Below are positions 29,254-33,643 of a DNA stretch of 33,643 nucleotides, one piece after another (positions within the stretch are counted from its first letter, which is position 1; each line of letters starts with the position of its first letter). Origin of the DNA: an uncultured Bacteroidia bacterium (GTDB lineage: Bacteria; Bacteroidota; Bacteroidia; Bacteroidales; UBA932); contig CACYWN010000035.1 in the NCBI GenBank assembly GCA_902778105.1, positions 1-33,643 of the forward strand. Direction: 5' to 3'. The notes beneath the pieces are model-generated. The model saw only the letters and a list, made by a program, of their open reading frames with translations. It did no database searches and was not told the DNA's origin. The translations under genes and the position numbers were made by a program.

Positions 29254-30672
29254 ATGACAGACAACACCTCCAAAGGATTTTACAAGCTCAGCTGGCTCCA
29301 GCGCATCGGCTTCGGCGCCGGCGACATGGCCCAGAACCTCATCTACCAGACCATCTCGATCTGGCTCCTGTTCTTCTACACGAACGTGTTCGGGCTGGAC
29401 CCGGGCGCTGCGGCCCTGATGTTCCTCATCGTCCGCCTCGTGGATGTCCTGTGGGATCCGATCGTGGGCACCATCGTGGACAAGGGCAACCCGAAATGGG
29501 GCAAATACCGCAGCTGGCTCATCCTGGGCGGCATTCCGCTCGTTGGCCTCGCCATCCTGTGCTTCTGGAACGGCTTCAGCGGCTCGCTGGTATACGCCTA
29601 CATCACTTATGTGGGCATGTCCATGTGCTATACCCTCGTCAATGTCCCCTATGGCGCCTTGAACGCCTCCCTGACCCGCGACACGAACGAGATTACCATC
29701 CTCACCAGCACCCGCATGTTCATGGCGAATCTCGGCGCCCTGTGCGTCAAGTCCCTGCCGCTGATCATCGCCATCTTCGCCCCGAAGGTCCTGAATCCGG
29801 ACACCGGCAAGATGACGGCCGTCTATAACACGCCCGAGGCCGCCCCGGCCTGGTTCATCACGATGACCATCTTCGCCCTCGCGGGCCTGGCGCTGCTGTT
29901 CTTCTGCTTCTCCCAGTGCAAGGAGCGCGTGGTCATGGACCAGAAGGAATCCGCCAACGTGAAGGTGAGCGACCTCTGGATGGAGTTCGGCCGCAACAAG
30001 CCTCTCCGCGTCGTTGCATTCTTCTTCATCACCGCCTTCGCGATGATGAGCGTGAGCAATGCGGCCGACGCCTATTTCATGACCTTCAACGTGGGCGCCA
30101 CCCCCCTGCTGACCACCCTCTTCATGTGGCTCGGCACCATTCCGGCCTTCATCTTCATGCCGCTCGTGCCCGCCATCAAGCGCAAGATCGGCAAGAAGGG
30201 GATGTTCTATCTCTTCCTCGGCATCGCCATCCTGGGCATGATCCTGATGTACATCTTCGTTTCCATCCCGGCCACGAAGTCGAACTTCGTCCTCCTGTGC
30301 ATCGCCCAGTTCGTCAAGTCCACCGGCATCATCACCGCGACGGGCTATATGTGGGCCCTCGTCCCGGAGGTCATCGCCTATGGCGAATACACCACCGGCA
30401 AGCGCATCGCCGGCATCGTGAACGCCCTCACCGGCATCTTCTTCAAGGCGGGCATGGCCCTCGGCGGCGTGGTCCCCGGCCTCGTCCTCGCCTGGGTGGG
30501 CTTCAAGGCCGATGCCACGACGCAGACGCCGCTGGCCCTGCAGGGCATCCTCTGGCTGGTGTGCGTGATTCCGGCCATCCTGCTGCTCCTCGCCATCTGG
30601 ATCATCTCCAAGTACGAGCTCAGCGACGAGAAGATGGATGAAATCAACCGCGCTATCGAAGCAAGATCGTAA
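29254..30672 (+). CDS. GPH-family sugar:cation symporter (xyloside-type MFS)
   Basis: This 472-residue polytopic protein has about 12 hydrophobic segments. The family signature of glycoside-pentoside-hexuronide symporters is clear: LSWLQRIGFGAGDMAQNLIY at the start, LVDVLWDPIVGTIVDKG and KWGKYRSWLILGGIPL. GPH proteins carry xylosides, oligoxylosides, melibiose or glucuronides across the inner membrane with a cation. It lies between a secreted acetylesterase and a GH43 without signal peptide (13-bp gaps on both sides). This strongly suggests import of deacetylated xylo-oligosaccharides or aldobiouronic acids for cytoplasmic hydrolysis. The cargo is inferred from neighbours. Confidence 0.9.
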   Translation: MTDNTSKGFYKLSWLQRIGFGAGDMAQNLIYQTISIWLLFFYTNVFGLDPGAAALMFLIVRLVDVLWDPIVGTIVDKGNPKWGKYRSWLILGGIPLVGLAILCFWNGFSGSLVYAYITYVGMSMCYTLVNVPYGALNASLTRDTNEITILTSTRMFMANLGALCVKSLPLIIAIFAPKVLNPDTGKMTAVYNTPEAAPAWFITMTIFALAGLALLFFCFSQCKERVVMDQKESANVKVSDLWMEFGRNKPLRVVAFFFITAFAMMSVSNAADAYFMTFNVGATPLLTTLFMWLGTIPAFIFMPLVPAIKRKIGKKGMFYLFLGIAILGMILMYIFVSIPATKSNFVLLCIAQFVKSTGIITATGYMWALVPEVIAYGEYTTGKRIAGIVNALTGIFFKAGMALGGVVPGLVLAWVGFKADATTQTPLALQGILWLVCVIPAILLLLAIWIISKYELSDEKMDEINRAIEARS

Positions 30673-30685
30673 AACACTGATAATT

Positions 30686-31681
30686 ATGGCAGATAAAGTT
30701 CAAAAACGCTACCTTTTCCCCGCCGACTACATGGCGGATCCGTCCGTGCATGTCTTCGACGGGAAGATCTACATCTACCCTTCCCACGACTGGGAGTCCG
30801 CGGCGCCGGACGACGACTTCGGCAGCGAGTACGACATGAAGGACTATCACGTCCTCTCCATCGAGGGTGGCGACCCCATGACCTCCCCGGTCAAGGACTG
30901 GGGCAACGTCCTGGATATCAAGGACGTACCCTGGGCACGCCGCCAGCTCTGGGACAACGATGTCGTCAAGGGCCGGGACGGACGCTACTACATGTATTTC
31001 CCGGCCAAGGACAAGACGGACATCTTCCGCATCGGCGTCGCCGTCTCGGACTCCCCCACCGGTCCTTTCAAGGCCCTTCCAGACCCCATCCGGGGAAGCT
31101 ACTCCATCGACATAGCCGTCCTGCATGACGATGACGACGAATTCTACATGTTCTTCGGCGGCATCTGGGGCGGCCAGCTCCAGCGCTACGAAGACAACCT
31201 CGCCAAGGACTGTGGCACCTCCTACCCGGCCGACGGGCAGCCCGCCATCCCGGCCCGCGTCGTGCGGCTCTCCCACGACATGCTCCAGTTCGCCGAGGAC
31301 CCGAAGCCGGTCGTCCTGCTGGACAAGGACGGCACCCCCATCAAAGTGGAAGACAACGCCCGCCGCTTCTTCGAAGCCGCCTGGGTCCACAAGCGAGGCG
31401 GAAAGTATTACTTCAGCTACTCCACCGGCGACACGCACTGCCTGTGCTACGCCATCGGCGACAGCCCCTACGGGCCTTTCACCTACCAGGGAAAGATCCT
31501 CACCCCGGTCATCGGCTGGACCACGCACCACAGTATCGTGGAGTTCGGCGGCAAATGGTGGCTTTTCCACCACGACAGCGCCCCCTCCCAGGGCATCAAC
31601 CGCCTCCGCAGCCTGAAGGTCTGTGAACTCCGATACAACGAAGACGGCACCATCCGGACGATCGAGGGGCTGGATAATTAA
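30686..31681 (+). CDS. Cytoplasmic GH43 beta-xylosidase (GH43_1-like)
   Basis: This 331-residue enzyme starts at MADKVQKRYLF (30686), 13 bp after the symporter. It has no signal peptide, unlike every other GH43 in the window, so it should act in the cytoplasm. It is a single five-bladed GH43 domain with Asp in YMADPSVHVF, Asp in SYSIDIAVLHDD and Glu in RRFFEAAWVHKRGGKYYF. The segment FGGIWGGQLQRY is typical of GH43 subfamily 1 beta-xylosidases. The second acid sits in SIDIAV where most relatives have SIDPAV; the Asp is kept. It probably splits xylobiose and small xylo-oligosaccharides delivered by the GPH symporter. A strong terminator follows 16 bp after the stop. Confidence 0.9.
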   Translation: MADKVQKRYLFPADYMADPSVHVFDGKIYIYPSHDWESAAPDDDFGSEYDMKDYHVLSIEGGDPMTSPVKDWGNVLDIKDVPWARRQLWDNDVVKGRDGRYYMYFPAKDKTDIFRIGVAVSDSPTGPFKALPDPIRGSYSIDIAVLHDDDDEFYMFFGGIWGGQLQRYEDNLAKDCGTSYPADGQPAIPARVVRLSHDMLQFAEDPKPVVLLDKDGTPIKVEDNARRFFEAAWVHKRGGKYYFSYSTGDTHCLCYAIGDSPYGPFTYQGKILTPVIGWTTHHSIVEFGGKWWLFHHDSAPSQGINRLRSLKVCELRYNEDGTIRTIEGLDN

Positions 31682-31697
31682 ATAATGTTGGTTGGTT

Positions 31698-31737
31698 TTG
31701 CCCCCGGCGCTGCGACAGCACCGGGGGCAAGGTTTTT
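31698..31737 (+). terminator. Rho-independent terminator after the GH43
   Basis: TTGCCCCCGG (31698-31707) pairs with CCGGGGGCAA (31721-31730). Inside it GCTG pairs with CAGC across one mismatch and a CGA loop. The stem is followed by GGTTTTT. It closes the acetylesterase-symporter-GH43 operon. Confidence 0.9.
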
Positions 31738-32070
31738 ACTGGGTTCATATTGGACGATGACCCTGAGAGCGAAGAGGCCGGGTACTTTAAAGCACGGGGT
31801 GCCCCCCTTGCGTAAAATGGAACCGACTCAACATCAATGCCTTATACAAAAGTGCCCGGGGAAATATTCCCGGGAACTTTTGTACAACTCGCTCAGTGTA
31901 ACTAACTTACATTCTACGGGCAAGCCTTGCACACCAGGAAACGGTCACTGCACAATAGTTATTATCCCATTCTCCCAAACAACATCCTCCCATCCCCCCC
32001 TACCGGCCGCATTTGCGGCAAACCGTCAAGTGCTCCAGGAAAAGATTGCAGGCAGCCACGAAATTATTTA
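31738..32070. other. Intergenic region without a recognisable gene
   Basis: About 330 bp lie between the terminator and the Nudix regulator promoter. One open frame crosses it on the plus strand (31685-32119), but it spans the terminator and promoter and has no family character. Besides the 40-bp inverted repeat listed separately, I see a small GGGGTGCCCC hairpin near 31800 and nothing that identifies a tRNA or known RNA. A small RNA cannot be excluded. Confidence 0.5.
31845..31884. repeat. 40-bp near-perfect inverted repeat (possible bidirectional terminator)
   Basis: TACAAAAGT-G-CCCGGG-GGAA and TTCCCGGGAACTTTTGTA pair almost completely around a short AT loop. An A-tract before and a T-tract after a GC core would suit a two-way terminator. 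A small repeat unit or MITE-like relic is the alternative. It lies about 250 bp upstream of the Nudix regulator. Confidence 0.55.
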
Positions 32071-32073
32071 TGA

Positions 32074-32094
32074 AAAGTGTTGCATTTACACTTT
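32074..32094. promoter_or_regulatory. Operator 1 for the Nudix regulator: AAAGTGT-N7-ACACTTT
   Basis: A perfect 7-7-7 inverted repeat covers the -33 region of the regulator promoter. It has the same core, AAGTGT-N7-ACACTT, as operator 2, whose centre is 37 bp downstream. Overlap with the promoter fits repression by the encoded Nudix-HTH protein. Confidence 0.7.
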
Positions 32095-32110
32095 CTATTC
32101 TTTATCTTTG
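32080..32110 (+). promoter_or_regulatory. Promoter of the Nudix regulator-symporter operon
   Basis: TATCTTTG at 32103-32110 is a perfect TAnnTTTG -7 box. TTG at 32080-32082 lies 20 bp upstream as the -33 box. The start codon at 32141 follows after a leader of about 25 nt that contains operator 2. Confidence 0.75.
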
Positions 32111-32132
32111 CAAGTGTAGTTTTAACACTTGC
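32110..32132. promoter_or_regulatory. Operator 2 for the Nudix regulator: GCAAGTGT-N7-ACACTTGC
   Basis: A perfect 8-7-8 inverted repeat abuts the -7 box and ends 8 bp before the start codon. With operator 1 it makes a pair of sites flanking the promoter core, an arrangement suited to autorepression, perhaps with cooperative binding. Confidence 0.72.
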
Positions 32133-32140
32133 TAAGACCA

Positions 32141-32818
32141 ATGGCTCCGAAAGCCTACTACAGCATCCATCCCAAGTTCCACGCCGCCGTGGACTGCATC
32201 ATCTTCGGGTTCGAGGAGGGGGAATTGAGTCTCCTGCTGCTCCAACGCGACTTTGAGCCGGCGAAGGGGCAGTGGTCCCTGATGGGCGGATTCGTGGAGG
32301 AAGGCGAAAGCCTGGATGACGCGGCGCGGCGCGTGGTGGCGGAGCTCACCGGCCTCAACGACCTGTACATGCGGCAGGTCCATACCTACGGCGATCCCGG
32401 GCGCGACCCCGGGGAGCGGGTGCTCTCCACGGCGTATTACGCCCTCGTGGACATCAAGAGATACGACCGCGAGCTCGTCAAAGCCCACAATGCGCATTGG
32501 GTCAAGCTCAACGAAATCCCCCACCTCATCTTCGACCACGACCGTATGGTGCAGGACGCCCTGCGCTTCATGCGCTACCAGGCGACGGTCAAGCCGGTGG
32601 GCATCAATCTCCTGCCGGAAGAATTCACCCTCACCCAGCTCCAGACCCTCTACGAGGCCATTCTCGGCGAACCCATCGACAAGCGGAACTTCCGCAAGCG
32701 GATTGCCTCGATGGACTATATCGAGAAGACGGGGCGCATCGACAAGACCCTCTCCCGCAAGGGCGCGGCCCTGTACCGCTTCAACCGGGAGAAATTCGAC
32801 GGAAACTTCAAAATCTAA
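32141..32818 (+). CDS. araR: Nudix-domain transcriptional repressor, AraR/XylR (NrtR)-like
   Basis: This is 225 residues from ATG at 32141; an in-frame TTG 12 bp upstream lies within operator 2 and is less likely. Residues about 8-145 are a Nudix fold with a degenerate box (GGFVEEGESLDDAARRVVAE, lacking the REUxEE residues), so it should bind a ligand and not hydrolyse. Residues about 155-225 form a winged helix (LTQLQTLYEAILGEPIDKRN; DKTLSRKGAALYRF). In Bacteroides a Nudix-type AraR represses arabinose genes and responds to L-arabinose; a related protein controls xylose genes. The sodium/solute symporter 17 bp downstream favours AraR. Two matching palindromes in its own promoter support autoregulation. 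The symbol is tentative. Confidence 0.82.
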   Translation: MAPKAYYSIHPKFHAAVDCIIFGFEEGELSLLLLQRDFEPAKGQWSLMGGFVEEGESLDDAARRVVAELTGLNDLYMRQVHTYGDPGRDPGERVLSTAYYALVDIKRYDRELVKAHNAHWVKLNEIPHLIFDHDRMVQDALRFMRYQATVKPVGINLLPEEFTLTQLQTLYEAILGEPIDKRNFRKRIASMDYIEKTGRIDKTLSRKGAALYRFNREKFDGNFKI

Positions 32819-32835
32819 CTTCAACAAAACACGCT

Positions 32836-33643
32836 ATGTTCAACAATCTCCTCATCGCGGCTGCGGACCTGAACCGCATCACGCTCGCATCCTGGGACTG
32901 GATCGTGATCGCCATCTTCTTCCTGGCGATGGTCTGGATCTGCTGGGATGTCGCCCGCAAGAAGCAGGAAACCTCCGGGGACTACTTCCTGAGCGGCCGC
33001 AGTGCCACCTGGATCGCCATCGGCGCATCCATCTTCGCCTCCAACATCGGCTCGGAGCACCTCATCGGCCTCGCCGGTACCGGTGCCTCCGCCGGCATGG
33101 CCCAGGCCCACTGGGAAATCCAGGGCTGGATGATCCTCATCCTCGGCTGGGTGTTCGTTCCCTTCTACGAGCGCTCCATGGTATACACCATGCCTGAGTT
33201 CCTCGAGAAGCGTTACAACAAGGAAAGCCGCGGTATCCTCACCTGGCTGTCCCTCGCCAGCTACGTCCTCACCAAGGTGTCCGTGACCGTCCTCGCCGGC
33301 GGCCTCGCGCTGAACACCCTCCTGGGCATCAACTTCTGGGTCGCGGCCCATCGGCGGTATGGAATCCGTCCTGAAGACCTCCGTCCTGCAGACGCCGATC
33401 CTTCTGATCGGCTCCCTCGTCATCCTGTACCTGGGACTGAAGGAACTCGGCGGCTGGAACACCATGATGGACATCTGCAGCGCCCAGCCTGTCAATGAGT
33501 ACGGCGACACGATGACCGACCTCATGCGCAGCAGCAAGGATCCCGAATTCCCGTGGTACGGCGCCCTCTTCGGCTCCGCCATCATCGGCTTCTGGTACTG
33601 GTGCACCGACCAGTTCATCGTCCAGCGCGTCCTCTCCGGCAAG
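32836..33643 (+). pseudogene. SSS-family sodium/sugar symporter, frameshifted and cut by the window edge
   Basis: From ATG at 32836 the protein reads as a sodium:solute symporter: DYFLSGRSATWIAIGASIFA, SNIGSEHLIGLAGTG, VYTMPEFLEKRYN and VSVTVLAGGLALNTLLG. After FWVAA (about 33348) the frame changes. The next frame gives IGGMESVLKTSVLQTPILLI and later IGFWYWCTDQFIVQRVLSGK to the window end. Family members have about 13 residues of membrane helix between FW-x-A-A and GGM that are missing here, so a non-triplet deletion (about 40 bp) or an assembly loss is likely. The unshifted frame stops at 33498. It would import a free pentose, probably arabinose given the Nudix regulator. The C-terminus lies beyond the window. 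Confidence 0.83.

Noticed and set aside
31685-32119. 144-codon open frame on the plus strand
   Set aside because: It overlaps the terminator, the 40-bp inverted repeat and the Nudix promoter, its composition is unlike a protein, and it shows no family motif.

Overview
The window looks like a piece of a fairly GC-rich Bacteroidales chromosome, probably from a gut or rumen fibre degrader. The signs are a SusC/SusD pair, a hybrid two-component system regulator, many secreted GH43 enzymes, Bacteroidetes-type -7 boxes (TAnnTTTG) and no strong Shine-Dalgarno sites. I cannot name the genus; the GC content suggests something other than typical Bacteroides.

Layout. (1) From 18725 down to 96 runs one long minus-strand polysaccharide-utilisation operon with gaps from -4 to +67 bp: susC, susD, a CE6-CE1 fusion esterase, a CE1 feruloyl esterase, GH43-CBM6, a GH43 lipoprotein with a C-terminal beta-sandwich, a secreted protein of unknown function, an arabinanase-type GH43, an alpha/beta-hydrolase esterase, a DUF6057-like membrane protein, a CXXCH beta-propeller lipoprotein and a GH43-CBM6-GH43 enzyme. 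The last gene is cut by an IS3-like element at the left edge (1-98), whose terminal TGA supplies the stop codon. (2) 18726-18963 is the divergent control region, and 18964-22866 encodes the hybrid sensor-regulator that presumably controls the operon. (3) A GH9 lipoprotein (minus) and a GH67 alpha-glucuronidase (plus) diverge at 25.4-25.5 kb. (4) 27666-31681 is a plus-strand operon of an acetylesterase, a GPH-type sugar symporter and a cytoplasmic GH43, closed by a strong terminator. (5) After a 459-bp gap comes a Nudix-type AraR/XylR-like repressor with two matching operator palindromes, then a sodium/solute symporter that runs off the right edge.

Working together, the genes suit decorated glucuronoarabinoxylan. 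SusCD would bind and import oligosaccharides. CE1, CE6 and other esterases would remove feruloyl and acetyl groups, GH43s would remove arabinose and xylose, and GH67 would remove (methyl)glucuronate. The GPH symporter would carry small products inward to the cytoplasmic GH43, and the Nudix regulator with the SSS symporter would handle the free pentose. No SusE/F-like binding protein and no GH10/GH11 endoxylanase is visible.

Two genes, susC and the SSS symporter, each carry a frameshift with a missing block of roughly 13-21 residues. Both breakpoints lie at a CGGCCC sequence, so either real small deletions or assembly errors are possible. The most interesting regulatory signals are the paired AAGTGT-N7-ACACTT operators before the Nudix regulator, and an 11-mer (TTTGAAAGTCT) shared by the susC and acetylesterase promoters.
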